A stretch of 64,000 nucleotides of DNA from Micromonospora coriariae (GCF_900091455.1 NZ_LT607412.1:1302001-1366000), one strand, 5' to 3'; positions 47,114-57,642 are shown, counted from the first letter of the stretch. The notes: generated by a model from the sequence alone, not told the origin. Program-made: numbers and translations.

Positions 47114-47135
47114 GTTCATTTTGCGTTAACCCGGA
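47114..47135 (+). promoter_or_regulatory. PHO box upstream of ppk
   Basis: Two adjacent 11-base direct repeats, GTTCATTTTGC and GTTAACCCGGA, match the actinobacterial PhoP pattern (G-T-T-C-A plus a C/T-rich half). They end seven bases before a GATTAT hexamer (47142-47147), itself six bases before the ppk GTG. That places them over the -35 region, the geometry of activation by PhoP under phosphate limitation. Confidence 0.6.
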
Positions 47136-47153
47136 TCGGGTGATTATGAGCGG

Positions 47154-49523
47154 GTGAGCACCCCTCGCGAGCACCCGGCCGCCACGCCCGCCACCGACCC
47201 AGCCGTCCCCCGCAACGGCACCCGCACCCGCGACACCGACGGCCGCTTCCGGCAGGTCCGCGCCGAGCGGGCCGGCGCCGCCCGCGCCGACACGCACGAC
47301 ACCGACCCGGCCGCGGCCTCCTCCGGGCTGGACGAGGTCCTCGACTCCGACGCCCCGTCCACCGAGACGGACGGCCCGGCGGCCGGTGGGCTGCGGCCGG
47401 CCCGGCCGCAGGGACGACCGGCCGGCGGTGAGCCGGACGACGAACCGCCGGTTCCCGCGCCGCTGCCGGAGGACCGGTTCCTCAACCGGGAGCTGTCGTG
47501 GCTCGACTTCAACGCCCGGGTGCTCACGCTCGCCGAGGACCAGCGCACCCCACTGCTGGAGCGGGCCAAGTTCCTCGCCATCTTCGCCAGCAACCTCGAC
47601 GAGTTCTACATGGTGCGGATCGCGGGCCTGAAGCGACGGCTCTCCGCCGGCCTCCCGGTACGCGGCGGCGACCGGCTGCCGCTGCGTACCCAGCTGGAGC
47701 TGATCGCCGAGCGGACCGCCGAGCTGGTCGCCCGGCACGCCGCCTGCTTCGTCGACGACGTGCTGCCCAAGCTGGCCGACGAAAGCATCCGCATACTGCG
47801 CTGGGGCGACCTGGGCGACGCCGAGCGGGAGCGGCTGCGCACCTACTTCCGGGAGCACATCTTCCCGGTGCTGACCCCGCTCGCGGTGGACCCTGCCCAC
47901 CCGTTCCCGTACATCTCCGGGCGCTCGCTGAACCTGGCGGTGGCGGTCCGCGATCCGGACGGCGGTTCGGAGCTGTTCGCCCGGGTGAAGGTGCCGAACA
48001 ACGTCCCCCGTTTCGTACGGGTGGACCGGGAGCAGCCGGGCGTGCGGATGGTGCCGGTGGAGGACCTGATCTCGGTGCACCTGGGGCAGCTGTTCAGCGG
48101 CATGCAGGTGGTCGAGTGTCATCTCTTCCGGGTCACCCGCAACGCCGAGGTGGAGGTCGACGAGGACCGCGACGAGGACCTGCTCCAGGCCCTGGAGCGG
48201 GAGCTGGCGCGACGCCGGTTCGGCCCGCCGGTCCGGCTGGAGGTGGCCGCGTCGATCTCCGATCACATGCTCGACCTGCTCGTGCGGGAACTGGACATGG
48301 ACGACCAGGACGTGCTGCATGTGCCCGGGCTGCTGGACCTCTCCGCGCTCTGGCAGGTCTACGGGGAGGCGGACCGGCCGGACCTCAAGGACCCGCCGTT
48401 CGTGCCGGCCACCCACCCCCGGCTCGCCGAGGGTGAGGTGCCGCGCAGCGTCTTCGCCACCCTGCGCGACGGGGACATCCTGGTGCACCACCCGTACCAC
48501 TCGTTCGCCACCAGCGTGCAGCGCTTCATCGAGCAGGCCGCCGCCGACCCGGACGTGCTTGCCATCAAGCAGACCCTGTACCGCACCAGCGGCGACTCGC
48601 CGATCGTCGACGCGCTGGTCGACGCGGCCGCCGCCGGCAAGCAGGTGGTGGTGCTGGTGGAGGTGAAGGCCCGCTTCGACGAGGTGGCCAACATCGGCTG
48701 GGCCCGCACACTGGAACGCGCCGGGTGCCACGTCGTGTACGGCCTGGTCGGCCTGAAGACGCACTGCAAGACCGCGCTCGTGGTCCGGCAGGAGGGCAAC
48801 CAGATCCGCCGCTACTGCCACATCGGCACCGGCAACTACCACCCGAAGACCGCGCGGCTGTACGAGGACTTCGGCATGCTCACCGCCGACCCGGAGGTCG
48901 GCGCCGACCTCACCGACCTGTTCAACGTGCTCACCGGCTACAGCCGGCAGACCGCGTACCGGCGGCTGCTGGTCGCCCCGCAGGGCATCCGCAGCGGCCT
49001 GATCGAGCGGATCGAGCGGGAGATCTCGCACGTCCGGCTGGGCATGCCCGGCCTCGTCCAATTCAAGGTCAACTCGCTGGTCGACGAGGGGGTGACCGAC
49101 GCGCTGTACCGGGCCTCCCAGGCCGGCGTGCACGTCGACCTGCTCATCCGGGGCATGTGCACGCTGCGTCCGGGGGTGCCGGGGTTGTCGGAGAACATCC
49201 GCGTCCGCTCGATCCTCGGCCGGTTCCTGGAGCACTCCCGCATCTTCCGGTTCGGCAACAACGGCAACGCCGAGTTCTGGATGGGTTCGGCGGACCTGAT
49301 GCACCGCAACCTGGACCGGCGGGTGGAGGCGCTGGTGCAGGTGAGCGACCCGGTGGCCCGAGCCGAGCTGGACCGGGTGCTGACCATGGCGATGAGCCCC
49401 GACGTGGACGCGTTCGAGCTGGCCGGCGACGGCTGTTGGAGCCGGCGTACCGGCGGCGACGAGGCGGCCCGGGAGCATCTCCAGGAACTGCTGCTGCACC
49501 GTGTCGGTGGCACCGCCGGCTGA
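47154..49523 (+). CDS. ppk: polyphosphate kinase 1
   Basis: A 789-residue Ppk1 that makes polyphosphate from ATP. A non-conserved Pro/Asp-rich extension of about 105 residues precedes [15 protein letters not shown], the true family start, then [26 protein letters not shown] and the active-site histidine region [19 protein letters not shown], with [16 protein letters not shown] after it. The GTG at 47154 fits a leaderless start. It heads an operon with the CYTH-CHAD and Nudix genes and has a candidate PHO box. Confidence 0.96.
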   Translation: MSTPREHPAATPATDPAVPRNGTRTRDTDGRFRQVRAERAGAARADTHDTDPAAASSGLDEVLDSDAPSTETDGPAAGGLRPARPQGRPAGGEPDDEPPVPAPLPEDRFLNRELSWLDFNARVLTLAEDQRTPLLERAKFLAIFASNLDEFYMVRIAGLKRRLSAGLPVRGGDRLPLRTQLELIAERTAELVARHAACFVDDVLPKLADESIRILRWGDLGDAERERLRTYFREHIFPVLTPLAVDPAHPFPYISGRSLNLAVAVRDPDGGSELFARVKVPNNVPRFVRVDREQPGVRMVPVEDLISVHLGQLFSGMQVVECHLFRVTRNAEVEVDEDRDEDLLQALERELARRRFGPPVRLEVAASISDHMLDLLVRELDMDDQDVLHVPGLLDLSALWQVYGEADRPDLKDPPFVPATHPRLAEGEVPRSVFATLRDGDILVHHPYHSFATSVQRFIEQAAADPDVLAIKQTLYRTSGDSPIVDALVDAAAAGKQVVVLVEVKARFDEVANIGWARTLERAGCHVVYGLVGLKTHCKTALVVRQEGNQIRRYCHIGTGNYHPKTARLYEDFGMLTADPEVGADLTDLFNVLTGYSRQTAYRRLLVAPQGIRSGLIERIEREISHVRLGMPGLVQFKVNSLVDEGVTDALYRASQAGVHVDLLIRGMCTLRPGVPGLSENIRVRSILGRFLEHSRIFRFGNNGNAEFWMGSADLMHRNLDRRVEALVQVSDPVARAELDRVLTMAMSPDVDAFELAGDGCWSRRTGGDEAAREHLQELLLHRVGGTAG

Positions 49524-49548
49524 CCGGGTCGCGGCATAGGCTGACCTG

Positions 49549-51069
49549 ATGGTGGAGGAGGAGCAGAAGCACGAGGTGGACGACGCCTACGTGCTGCCGG
49601 ACCTGTCCGCCACCTCCCCCGCCGGTGGTGAGGTCCGCGCCCTGCCGCCGGTGACGCTGGTCGCCCGCTACCTCGACACCGCCGACCTGCGGCTCGCCCG
49701 GGCCGGCGCCTCGCTGCGCCACCGCCGGGGCGACGATCTGCCCTGGACGGTGAAGCTGCCCACGTCGACGCCCGGTGTGCGGCACGAGATCTCCCGCCCC
49801 GGACCGGTCGGGCAGCCGCCGCCGGAGCTGCTGGAGCTGGTCACCGTCCTGCACCGGGGCGCGCCGCTGGCGCCGGTGACGGTGGTGCGTACCGTCCGGC
49901 ACGCCCAGGAGGTGCGCGACGGTGCCGGCACGGTGCTCGCCGAGGTGGTGGACGACCGGGTGACCGTGCTCGACGACGCCGGCGCCACCACCGACACCTT
50001 CCGCGAGCTGGAGGTGGAGCTCAAGGCCGGCGACCGCGAACTGCTGGACCGGATCGGCGCGGTTCTGCGGGAGGCCGGCGCGCGGGGCGGAACGTTCATT
50101 CCGAAGCACGTGCGGGCGCTGGGCGCGGCAGCCCGGGCGGAACCGGACCTGGTCGCGCCGGCCGGGTTGCCGGCCGACCCGAGCGCCGGAGACGTGGTGA
50201 CCGAGGCGGTCCGCAAGGAGGTACGCCGCCTGCTGGCGCACGATCCGCTGGTCCGGCTGCACGCTCCGGGCGGCGGCGGTGACAGCGCCGTCCACCAGAT
50301 GCGGGTCGCCTGCCGGCGACTCCGCACCGACCTGCGCACCTTCGCGCCGCTGGTCCGCAGGAGCTGGTCCGGCCCGCTGCGGGCCGAGCTGCGCTGGCTG
50401 GCCGGTGTGCTCGGCGCGGCCCGCGACGTCGAGGTGCTGCGCGACCGGCTGCGGCGCACCGCGACCGCCGATCCGCTCAGCCCACTCGACCCGGGCGCGG
50501 TGGACCGGCTCGACGAGGCGCTCGCCGAACGACAGCGCCTGGCACTGGCCGCGGTCCACGAGGCGTTGCGCTCGGCGCGCTACCTGGCTCTGGTGGACGC
50601 CCTGGTGCTGACCGCCCGGGCCCCCCGGCTCACCCGCCGGGCGGCCGCCCCGGCCGAGCGGGCGCTGCCCGGGCTGGTGGCGCGCCCCTGGCGACGCCTG
50701 ACCGGGCCGGACGGCGTCGACGGCCTCGACCCGCTGGCGCCGGACGACCGCTGGCACGCCGTGCGCAAGGAGGGCAAGCAGGCCCGGTACGCGGTAAACG
50801 CGGTCGCCCCGGCGCTCGGCAAGGGTCCGCGCCGGCTGTCTCGCGCCCTGGCCGGAGTGCAGGACGTGCTGGGCGAGCACCAGGACGCCGCCGTCGCCGC
50901 GGACACCTGGCTGGCCCTCGCCGCCGACCGGCCGGACGACCACGAGCTGGCGGTCACAGCCGGTCGGCTGGCCGAACGGGAACGCGAGACGGTACGCCGG
51001 ATGCGTGCCCGCTTCCCCGCCGCCTGGCACCGGGCAACCCGGCGACGGCGGACCCGATGGCTGCCGTGA
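49549..51069 (+). CDS. CYTH and CHAD domain protein
   Basis: A 506-residue protein with an N-terminal CYTH (triphosphate tunnel) domain to about 195 and a C-terminal CHAD domain from about 213. The CYTH opening is VEEEQKHEV, a variant ExExK motif, with further acidic and basic tunnel residues in RELEVELKAG. CHAD shows VHQMRVACRRLRTDLRTF and a late HAVRKEGKQARYAV. CHAD domains bind polyphosphate, which fits its place after ppk. TAGGCT six bases before the ATG gives it its own possible leaderless start. Confidence 0.92.
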   Translation: MVEEEQKHEVDDAYVLPDLSATSPAGGEVRALPPVTLVARYLDTADLRLARAGASLRHRRGDDLPWTVKLPTSTPGVRHEISRPGPVGQPPPELLELVTVLHRGAPLAPVTVVRTVRHAQEVRDGAGTVLAEVVDDRVTVLDDAGATTDTFRELEVELKAGDRELLDRIGAVLREAGARGGTFIPKHVRALGAAARAEPDLVAPAGLPADPSAGDVVTEAVRKEVRRLLAHDPLVRLHAPGGGGDSAVHQMRVACRRLRTDLRTFAPLVRRSWSGPLRAELRWLAGVLGAARDVEVLRDRLRRTATADPLSPLDPGAVDRLDEALAERQRLALAAVHEALRSARYLALVDALVLTARAPRLTRRAAAPAERALPGLVARPWRRLTGPDGVDGLDPLAPDDRWHAVRKEGKQARYAVNAVAPALGKGPRRLSRALAGVQDVLGEHQDAAVAADTWLALAADRPDDHELAVTAGRLAERERETVRRMRARFPAAWHRATRRRRTRWLP

Positions 51070-51935
51070 CCGGCATCCGGGCGGCCGGTGGGGTGGCCTG
51101 GCGACCGTCCACCGACGGTGTGCAGGTCTGCGTCGTGCACCGCCCGCGTTACGGGGACTGGACGCTGCCGAAGGGCAAACTGGAGCCGGGCGAACACCCG
51201 CTGGTCGCGGCGGTACGCGAGGTGGCCGAGGAGTCCGACGTACGGGGCGTGCCGCAGGTGCGGCTGCCGTCGGTGCGCTACCGCAGCGAGGGCCAGCCGA
51301 AGCTGGTCGACTACTGGTCGATGCTCGCGGTGGGCACCGGCGGCTTCCAGCCCGGCACCGAGGTGGACGACCTGCGCTGGCTCGCCGTGGACGATGCGAT
51401 CCGGTTGGTCAGCTACCCGCACGACGCCGAGGTGCTGGGCGCGTTCGCCGCGCTGCCACCGGTGACCGGGACGGTGGCGCTGCTCCGGCACGCGCACGCC
51501 GGCAAGCGTGCCACCTGGACCGGCCCGGACACCGGCCGGCCGCTGGACGCCGAGGGGTGGGCCCAGGCGCACGCGTTGGCCGAGCTGGTCGCCCTGGTCC
51601 GGCCGGCCCGTCTGGTGTCGGCCTCGCCGCGCCGCTGTGTGCAGACCCTGTATCCGGCCGCCGCGCTGCTCGACCTGCCGATCGAGATCTGCGGCGACCT
51701 GGACGAGCCGCAGCCGGGCCAGCAGCTCGACGAGCGGGTCCTGGCCACCGCGGCCCGGCTGCTGGAGCTGGCCGTCACCGTCGGCCGGGTGGCGGTGTGC
51801 GGCCAGGGCAAGGTGCTGCCGGGCGCGTTGGAGCAGCTGTCCGGTCGCGCCGACGAGGACTTCACCACGCCGAAGGGCGGCGGTTGGCTGCTCGCCTTCA
51901 CCGCCGACCGGTTGCTCGCCGCGGACCGCCTGTAG
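51057..51935 (+). CDS. Nudix hydrolase-histidine phosphatase fusion (MutT1-like)
   Basis: A 292-residue two-domain protein. The Nudix domain has G40, E46, R54-E55 and E58-E59 of the Nudix box, but the box glycine is Asp61. From about 140 a histidine phosphatase domain begins with ALLRHAHAG and continues with VSASPRRCVQTL. Mycobacterial MutT1 has this layout and acts on 8-oxo-dGTP and diadenosine polyphosphates. It overlaps the CHAD gene by 13 bases, so it belongs to the polyphosphate operon. Confidence 0.9.
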   Translation: MAAVTGIRAAGGVAWRPSTDGVQVCVVHRPRYGDWTLPKGKLEPGEHPLVAAVREVAEESDVRGVPQVRLPSVRYRSEGQPKLVDYWSMLAVGTGGFQPGTEVDDLRWLAVDDAIRLVSYPHDAEVLGAFAALPPVTGTVALLRHAHAGKRATWTGPDTGRPLDAEGWAQAHALAELVALVRPARLVSASPRRCVQTLYPAAALLDLPIEICGDLDEPQPGQQLDERVLATAARLLELAVTVGRVAVCGQGKVLPGALEQLSGRADEDFTTPKGGGWLLAFTADRLLAADRL

Positions 51936-51954
51936 GCGGCCCTGATCGGGCGGG

Positions 51955-53868
51955 TCAGCGGGCTGGAAGGGTGAGGGTGACGGCGACCGGCAGGTGGTCG
52001 CTGGCCGTGCCCTGCGGCGCGACCGGGCCGCTGGGGGTCAGGCCGGGTGAGACGAAGACGTGGTCGATCTGCTGGCGTGGGTCGTCAGCGGGGCTGGTCG
52101 CCAGCGGTCGGGCGGCCACCAACGCGTCGACCAGACCGGCGGTGGTGAACTGCCCGAACGCCTCGTCACCCGGCTCGGTGTTCAGGTCGCCGGCCACCAC
52201 CAGCGGCCGGCCGGCCGCGTACCCGGTGGCGAAGTCGGCTACCGCGCGGGCCTGGACCACCGGGCCCCGGCCGGGGGGCGGTTGCAGGTGGGTGCTGACC
52301 ACGGCGGTGCGGACGCCGTCGCCGAGGTCCAGGGTGACGGCGAGGGCCTGCGCACCGGTGGGCGCCCCGACGGCGGGCAGCGGCAGGGTCCGCGGATCGG
52401 TCACCGGCCAACGGCTGAGCACCGCGTCGCCCCAGACGGGGTCGGCGGCCGGCGCGAAGACGTACGGCATGCCGAGCCGGTCGGCCAGCAGGTCCAGGGT
52501 GTCGTGGCCGCCGTTGAGCAGCCACCCCCGATCCACCTCGCTGAGCAGCACCACGTCCGGCCGCTGCCGGTCGACGGCGGCGGTCAGCCCGGCCAGGTCG
52601 AACCGGCCGTCGAGCCCGAAACCCATCCGGACGTTGTACGCCACCACGGTCAGCCGCTCCGGTGGGCCGTTGCGGTTGCTGGCGACCGGCACGTCGTCGG
52701 CCAGCAGCGGCGCAAGCAGGGCCAGCGCGGTGACCGCGGCCGTGGTCCGCAACGGCGGCAACGGCGCCGGGGTCGGGCGACCGGCGGGACGGGCGGCGAG
52801 GGCCACGACCGCGACCAGCGCGGCGACCAGCACCGGCACAGCGCCATTGGGGTAGCCGAGGTCGTAGGCGGAGTAGTAGCCAACCGCGCCCAGCGCGAAG
52901 ACGAGCATGCCGGCGGCGGCCGCGTATCCCCGACGGCCCGCCCACCGCACGTTGTCCTGCGTGCCGCCGGCCTGCCCGGCACCGTCCACGCCCTCGACGC
53001 GGCCGGCGCCGTCCGTGCTGGCCAGGCAGGCGCCGAGACCGACGGCGGCGAGCAGGACGGCCGCGACGAGCAGGTCGCCCCGGTCCAGCGCGAAGAGCAG
53101 CGCACCGGCCAGCAGTGCCGTCGGCCCGAGCGCCCAACCCCACCGCCGGGGCGCACCGACCAGCGCGGCCAGCAGGAATCCGGCGACCGCCACCGGCACC
53201 GGGGCCAGCCCGAACAGCGGTGAGCGGGCCACGCCGTCCCCCGCGATCAGGTACGAGGTTCCGGTCCGGGCCATGGCCGGACTGAGCGCCACCATCCCGG
53301 CCAGCAGCAGTGCCGGCCCGGCCAGCAGCCAGGCCCGGACGCCACCGGGGGCGGTCGGCGGGGACGGCAGCGCCGTGCCGAGCAGGAACACCGCCACCGC
53401 GACGGCGCTGAGCAGCCAGGCCACCCAGTCACCCCGCCAGACCAGGTCGTACGTGTCCAGCACCGCGTGCACGGCCGCGTTGGCCGCCAACCCCAGCACC
53501 AGCCCGGGCACCGGACGGTCGGTGTCCGCGGCGACGCCGACCAGCCAGACCAGCCCGGCCAACAGCCCGGCGGTGGCCAGCCAGAGCTGCGTACGCCCGC
53601 CCGGAGCGGCGGTGAGCGCGAGCCGGGCGGCGGCCAGCACAACGGCGGCGGCGACGGTGACCAGGCGGGAGCCCACCCGGCGGACCAGCGCCGGTGCGGC
53701 CAGCGCGAGCACGAACCAGCCGAGGGCGAACGCGCCCATCAGCTCGGCCGGGGTGGACGCGGCCTGGCCGAAGATGGTGATGATGCCGGGCAGCCACACC
53801 CGCAGCACGTCGATAAGCAGGATGACGCCCAGCGCGAGCCATCCGGTGGTGAGCTGGCGGTAGCGCAC
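51955..53868 (-). CDS. membrane-anchored endonuclease/exonuclease/phosphatase-family protein
   Basis: A 637-residue protein with about ten hydrophobic segments over the first 390 residues, then an EEP (DNase I-like) domain. The EEP motifs are VVAYNVRMG (Asn), LLSEVDRGW (catalytic Glu), STHLQPPP (His), VVAGDLNTEPGD (Asp/Asn) and the late SDHLPVAV (Asp/His). The catalytic domain should face outward. Substrates of this family include DNA, phosphoinositides and sphingomyelin; none can be chosen. GTG at 53868 is the annotated start. Confidence 0.88.
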   Translation of the reverse strand: MRYRQLTTGWLALGVILLIDVLRVWLPGIITIFGQAASTPAELMGAFALGWFVLALAAPALVRRVGSRLVTVAAAVVLAAARLALTAAPGGRTQLWLATAGLLAGLVWLVGVAADTDRPVPGLVLGLAANAAVHAVLDTYDLVWRGDWVAWLLSAVAVAVFLLGTALPSPPTAPGGVRAWLLAGPALLLAGMVALSPAMARTGTSYLIAGDGVARSPLFGLAPVPVAVAGFLLAALVGAPRRWGWALGPTALLAGALLFALDRGDLLVAAVLLAAVGLGACLASTDGAGRVEGVDGAGQAGGTQDNVRWAGRRGYAAAAGMLVFALGAVGYYSAYDLGYPNGAVPVLVAALVAVVALAARPAGRPTPAPLPPLRTTAAVTALALLAPLLADDVPVASNRNGPPERLTVVAYNVRMGFGLDGRFDLAGLTAAVDRQRPDVVLLSEVDRGWLLNGGHDTLDLLADRLGMPYVFAPAADPVWGDAVLSRWPVTDPRTLPLPAVGAPTGAQALAVTLDLGDGVRTAVVSTHLQPPPGRGPVVQARAVADFATGYAAGRPLVVAGDLNTEPGDEAFGQFTTAGLVDALVAARPLATSPADDPRQQIDHVFVSPGLTPSGPVAPQGTASDHLPVAVTLTLPAR

Positions 53869-53962
53869 CGGCGCCCTCTTCCCGTCGGCGGGCCGGCAAA
53901 GGGGGGGCCGGCACGGCGATTCTGCGCGTGCCGGCCCGTCCGGTCAACGGTGTGGGCTACGC

Positions 53963-53999
53963 CGAAAGGGCGCCCACCCCACGGGTGGACGCCCTTTCG
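53963..53999 (-). terminator. terminator of the HU gene
   Basis: CGAAAGGGCG (53963-53972) and its exact complement (53990-53999) form a stem extended by CCACC/GGTGG. It lies 10 bases after the HU stop on the minus strand. Confidence 0.75.
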
Positions 54000-54009
54000 T
54001 GCGGGTCGG

Positions 54010-54669
54010 TCAACGCTTGCTGGCCGCCTTCTTGGCCGGGGCCTTCTTGGCCGGGGCCTTCTTCGCCGCAGTGCTCTTGCTCGCCGCCGTGGTGGTCTTC
54101 TTCGCCGCGGTCGACCGGGTCGCCGCGGCGCTCTTCTTCGCCGGAGCGGTCTTCTTGCTGGCGGCCGTCTTGGTCGCCGTTGTGCTCTTGCCCGCCTTGG
54201 CCGGGGCGGTCTTCTTGCTGGCCGCCTTGGTGGCCGTGGCGGTCTTGCTGGCCTTGGCCGGGGCGGTCTTCTTGCTGGCCGCCTTGGCCGCGGTGGCCTT
54301 GGTGCCCGCCGCCTTCGTGCCCGCCGCCTTGGTGCCGGCGGTCTTGGCCGTGGTGGTGGCGGTCTTCTTCGCCGCCGCCGTGGCCTTCGGCACCTTGCCG
54401 CTGGCCACCATCTCCTTGAACCCGGCGCCGGGGCGGAAGGTGGGAACAGATGTCTTCTTGACCTTCACCGCCTCGCCGGTACGCGGGTTGCGCGCTGTTC
54501 GTGCGCCACGCACACGCTTTTCGAATGCTCCGAATCCGGTGATCGCCACCTTCTCGCCCTTGGTGACCGCCGCCTGGACCTCAGTGAGGACCGCGTCGAG
54601 CGCGGCCGTCGCCGTTTTCCGGTCCCCCAGGCGAACGGCGAGCGCCTCGATGAGCTCGGCCTTGTTCAC
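54010..54669 (-). CDS. hup: HU-family nucleoid protein with basic C-terminal tail
   Basis: A 219-residue DNA-binding protein. Residues 1-90 are a normal HU domain: [29 protein letters not shown] and the DNA-binding arm [11 protein letters not shown] followed by FRPGAGFKE. From about 95 to the end is a Lys/Ala/Thr repeat tail with KKTAPAK-like units, as in mycobacterial HupB and Streptomyces HupS. Such tails bind DNA and are acetylated in mycobacteria. GTG at 54669 has GGAGGAAG upstream; a second GTG just upstream is less well placed. Confidence 0.95.
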   Translation of the reverse strand: MNKAELIEALAVRLGDRKTATAALDAVLTEVQAAVTKGEKVAITGFGAFEKRVRGARTARNPRTGEAVKVKKTSVPTFRPGAGFKEMVASGKVPKATAAAKKTATTTAKTAGTKAAGTKAAGTKATAAKAASKKTAPAKASKTATATKAASKKTAPAKAGKSTTATKTAASKKTAPAKKSAAATRSTAAKKTTTAASKSTAAKKAPAKKAPAKKAASKR

Positions 54670-54780
54670 GACTTCCTCCCGATTGTGCAACTGACTCGAC
54701 GCGAGCCATTCTGCGCGCACGGTATGCCCTGTGCTGCCGGGACACAAACATTCGGTGGAAAAAAGCCCTTGTGTCGCAAC

Positions 54781-54820
54781 GGATTCACCCCCACCGGTTG
54801 GACCGATGGGGGTGGAATCC
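54781..54820 (-). terminator. terminator downstream of leuCD
   Basis: CACCCCCACCGGT and ACCGATGGGGGTG pair around TGGA-type loop bases, extended by GGATT/AATCC. It lies 22 bases beyond the leuD stop on the minus strand and separates leuCD from the HU promoter region (54670-54780). Confidence 0.65.
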
Positions 54821-54841
54821 GGTGTGCGGTCGGGTGTACGG

Positions 54842-55429
54842 CTATGCCACCGAGGGCAGGAACGGCAGTCTGCCCGCCTCGTAGGCGCCGATGTCGGCGG
54901 CGTGCCGAAGGGTGAGTCCAATGTCGTCCAGGCCCTCCAGCAACCGCCACCGGCTGAAGTCGTCCAGCGGAAACGTCCAGCTGGCGTCACCGGCCCGGAG
55001 CTGGCGAGCGGTCAGGTCGACGGTCACCGGGGTGCTCGGATCCGCCTCGACGAGGTCCCACAACTCTTCGACGGCTTTCAATTCCAACTCGACCGGCAGC
55101 AGACCCTCCTTGAGTGCGTTGCCGCGGAAGATGTCGCCGAAGCGCGGGGCGACGACTGCGCGAAAGCCCCAGTCCCGCAGAGCCCAGACCGCGTGCTCGC
55201 GGGAGGACCCGGTGCCGAACTCCGGACCGGCGATGAGGATCGACGCCCCGGAATACGAATGATCGTTGAGTACGAATGCCGGATCTTCACGCCATGCACT
55301 GAACAGGCCGTCGGCGAAGCCGGTCCGAGTCACCCGCTTGAGGTACACCGCCGGGATGATCTGATCGGTGTCCACGTTGGAGCGCCGCAGTGGCACGGCG
55401 GTGCCGGTGTGCGTGGTGAACTTGTCCAT
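54842..55429 (-). CDS. leuD: 3-isopropylmalate dehydratase small subunit
   Basis: A 195-residue LeuD, the swivelling small subunit of isopropylmalate isomerase in leucine synthesis. It opens [30 protein letters not shown], quoted here in part as family-typical, and has [17 protein letters not shown] at the substrate-binding serine loop. It follows leuC after 14 bases, so the two subunits are co-translated, and ends before a strong terminator. Confidence 0.97.
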   Translation of the reverse strand: MDKFTTHTGTAVPLRRSNVDTDQIIPAVYLKRVTRTGFADGLFSAWREDPAFVLNDHSYSGASILIAGPEFGTGSSREHAVWALRDWGFRAVVAPRFGDIFRGNALKEGLLPVELELKAVEELWDLVEADPSTPVTVDLTARQLRAGDASWTFPLDDFSRWRLLEGLDDIGLTLRHAADIGAYEAGRLPFLPSVA

Positions 55430-55443
55430 CTCGTCGGTCCCTT

Positions 55444-56889
55444 CTACAGGTCGGCGGGGGCGGCCAGCCGGCCGACCACGGCGGTGGCGGCGGCGACCGG
55501 CGGGGAGACCAGGTGCGTACGACCGCCCCGGCCCTGACGGCCCTCGAAGTTGCGGTTGGAGGTGGAGGCGGAGCGCTCACCCGGCTTGAGTGTGTCGGGA
55601 TTCATCCCCAGGCACATCGAGCAGCCGGCGAACCGCCACTCGGCGCCGGCGTCGGCGAAGACCTTGTCCAGCCCTTCGGCCTCGGCGGCCTCGCGCACCG
55701 CGGCGGAGCCGGGCACCACGAGCATCCGGACCCCGTCGGCGACCGTGTGGCCGCGCAGCACGTCGGCGGCGGCCCGCAGGTCCTCCAGCCGGCCGTTGGT
55801 GCAGGAACCCACGAAGACCACGTCGATGGGCAGTTCACGCAGCGGCGTGCCCGGGCGCAGGTCCATGTACTCCAGCGCGCGGCGGGCCGCGGCACGTTCG
55901 GAGTCGGAGGCGAACTCCTCCGGGTCCGGCACCGGCGCGCTCAGTGGCGCGCCCTGACCGGGGTTGGTGCCCCAGGTGACGAACGGGGTGACCTGGCTGG
56001 CGTCCAGGGTCACCTCGGCGTCGAAGCGCGCGCCCTCGTCGGTGGGCAGCGTCCGCCACCACGAGACCGCCGCGTCCCAGTCCGCGCCCTGCGGCGCGTT
56101 CGGCCGACCCTTGAGGTACGCGAACGTGGTCTCGTCCGGCGCGATCATGCCGGCCTTGGCGCCCCACTCGATGGACATGTTGGCGATCGTCATCCGCCCC
56201 TCCATGGAGAGGGCCCGGATGGCCTCGCCGCGGTACTCGACGATGTGCCCGCGGCCGCCGCCGGTGCCGACCTGGGCGATCAGCGCGAGCACCAGGTCCT
56301 TGGCGGTGACGCCGGGGGCGAGCCGGCCGGTGACGTTCACGGCCATGGTCTTCGGACGGCTCTGCGGCAGCGTCTGGGTGGCCAGCACGTGCTCCACCTC
56401 GCTGGTGCCGATGCCGAAGGCCAGCGCACCGAACGCGCCGTGGGTGGCGGTGTGCGAGTCGCCGCAGACGATGGTCATGCCCGGCTGGGTGAGCCCGAGC
56501 TGCGGGCCGATGACGTGCACGATGCCCTGGTTGTCGTCGCCGAGCGGGTGCAGTCGCACGCCGAACTCGGCGCAGTTGCGGCGCAGCGTCTCGATCTGCG
56601 TCCGCGACGTGGGGTCCGCGATGGTGAGCAGGTCACCACGGCGGGACCGGAACGCCGGATCGGCGTACCCGGTCGGGGTGTTGTGGTCCTCGGTCGCGAG
56701 CGTCAGGTCGGTACGGCGCACCCGGCGCCCGGCGAGCCGCAGCCCGTCGAACGCCTGCGGGCTGGTCACCTCGTGCAGCAGGTGCAGGTCGATGAAGAGC
56801 AGGTCCGGCTCACCAGCGGCGGACCGTACGACGTGCGCGTCCCAGACCTTCTCGGCCAGGGTCCTCGGCTCAGGAGTGACTCCCACCAT
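55444..56889 (-). CDS. leuC: 3-isopropylmalate dehydratase large subunit
   Basis: A 481-residue aconitase-type LeuC. The [4Fe-4S] ligands are in [11 protein letters not shown] and [12 protein letters not shown]; other family blocks are [17 protein letters not shown] and [28 protein letters not shown], here given as separate landmarks. The ATG at 56889 is preceded by TAGGAT (56901-56896) at six bases, suggesting a leaderless message. It is divergent from the IclR gene across only 37 bases, so they share a control region. Confidence 0.97.
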   Translation of the reverse strand: MVGVTPEPRTLAEKVWDAHVVRSAAGEPDLLFIDLHLLHEVTSPQAFDGLRLAGRRVRRTDLTLATEDHNTPTGYADPAFRSRRGDLLTIADPTSRTQIETLRRNCAEFGVRLHPLGDDNQGIVHVIGPQLGLTQPGMTIVCGDSHTATHGAFGALAFGIGTSEVEHVLATQTLPQSRPKTMAVNVTGRLAPGVTAKDLVLALIAQVGTGGGRGHIVEYRGEAIRALSMEGRMTIANMSIEWGAKAGMIAPDETTFAYLKGRPNAPQGADWDAAVSWWRTLPTDEGARFDAEVTLDASQVTPFVTWGTNPGQGAPLSAPVPDPEEFASDSERAAARRALEYMDLRPGTPLRELPIDVVFVGSCTNGRLEDLRAAADVLRGHTVADGVRMLVVPGSAAVREAAEAEGLDKVFADAGAEWRFAGCSMCLGMNPDTLKPGERSASTSNRNFEGRQGRGGRTHLVSPPVAAATAVVGRLAAPADL

Positions 56890-56926
56890 CTGGACATCCT
56901 AAATTCTGGGAGGTAAGTTTCGGCTT
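56890..56926. promoter_or_regulatory. overlapping divergent leaderless promoters of leuC and the IclR gene
   Basis: TAGGAT on the minus strand (56901-56896) and TAAGTT on the plus strand (56914-56919) each lie six or seven bases from their start codons. Both promoters must extend into the opposing gene's start region, so a regulator bound here would affect both. Confidence 0.65.
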
Positions 56927-57625
56927 GTGGGACACAGTATGAGCGGTGTCGGCGTTCTCGACAAGGCGGTGGTCATCCTGGCCGCCTGCGTCGACGGCGC
57001 CAGCCTGGCCGAACTCGTTGAGCGCACGAAGCTGCCCCGGGCCACCGCGCACCGGCTGGCACAGGCACTGGAGATTCACCGGATGCTGGTCCGGGACACC
57101 CAGGGCCGTTGGCGCCCCGGCCCCCGGTTGGGCGAGCTGGCCAACGCCGCGCCGGACGTCCTGCTGACCGCCGCGGAGCCGCTGCTGGCCGCGCTGCGCG
57201 ACGCCACCGGCGAGAGCGCACAGCTCTACCTGCGCCGCGCCGACGAGCGGATCTGCGTGGCGGCGGCGGAGCGTGCCAGCGGGCTGCGGGACACCGTTCC
57301 GGTCGGGTCGGTGCTGCCGATGACCGCCGGGTCCGCGGCCCAGATCCTGCTCGCCTGGGAGCCGCCCGAGGCGGTGATGCCGCTGCTGCCGCGCAGCAAG
57401 TTCACCGGCCGCACCCTGGCCGAGGTACGGCGCCGCGGCTGGGCGCAGAGCGTGGCCGAGCGGGAGGCCGGTGTGGCGAGCGTCTCCGCCCCGATCCGGG
57501 ACCGCACCGGCCGGGTGATCGCCGCCGTCAGCATCTCCGGTCCGATCGAACGCCTCGGCCGCCGCCCCGGCGAACGGCACGCCATGGCCGTGGTGAGAGC
57601 AGGCCAACGCCTCTCCGGCCTCTAA
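56927..57625 (+). CDS. ndgR: IclR-family regulator, NdgR-like
   Basis: A 232-residue IclR protein: winged helix-turn-helix at about 8-65 (GVGVLDKAVVILAACVDG, LPRATAHRLAQALE) and a GAF-like effector domain from about 80, with SVLPMTAGSAAQILLAW and SAPIRDRTGRVIAAVSISGP. In Streptomyces the orthologue beside leuCD is NdgR/AreB, which controls branched-chain amino acid genes; synteny and family support the name. TAAGTT seven bases before the GTG at 56927 supports this start; ATG at 56939 is an alternative. Confidence 0.9.
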   Translation: MGHSMSGVGVLDKAVVILAACVDGASLAELVERTKLPRATAHRLAQALEIHRMLVRDTQGRWRPGPRLGELANAAPDVLLTAAEPLLAALRDATGESAQLYLRRADERICVAAAERASGLRDTVPVGSVLPMTAGSAAQILLAWEPPEAVMPLLPRSKFTGRTLAEVRRRGWAQSVAEREAGVASVSAPIRDRTGRVIAAVSISGPIERLGRRPGERHAMAVVRAGQRLSGL

Positions 57626-57642
57626 CCCCCACCCCCTTCTCG

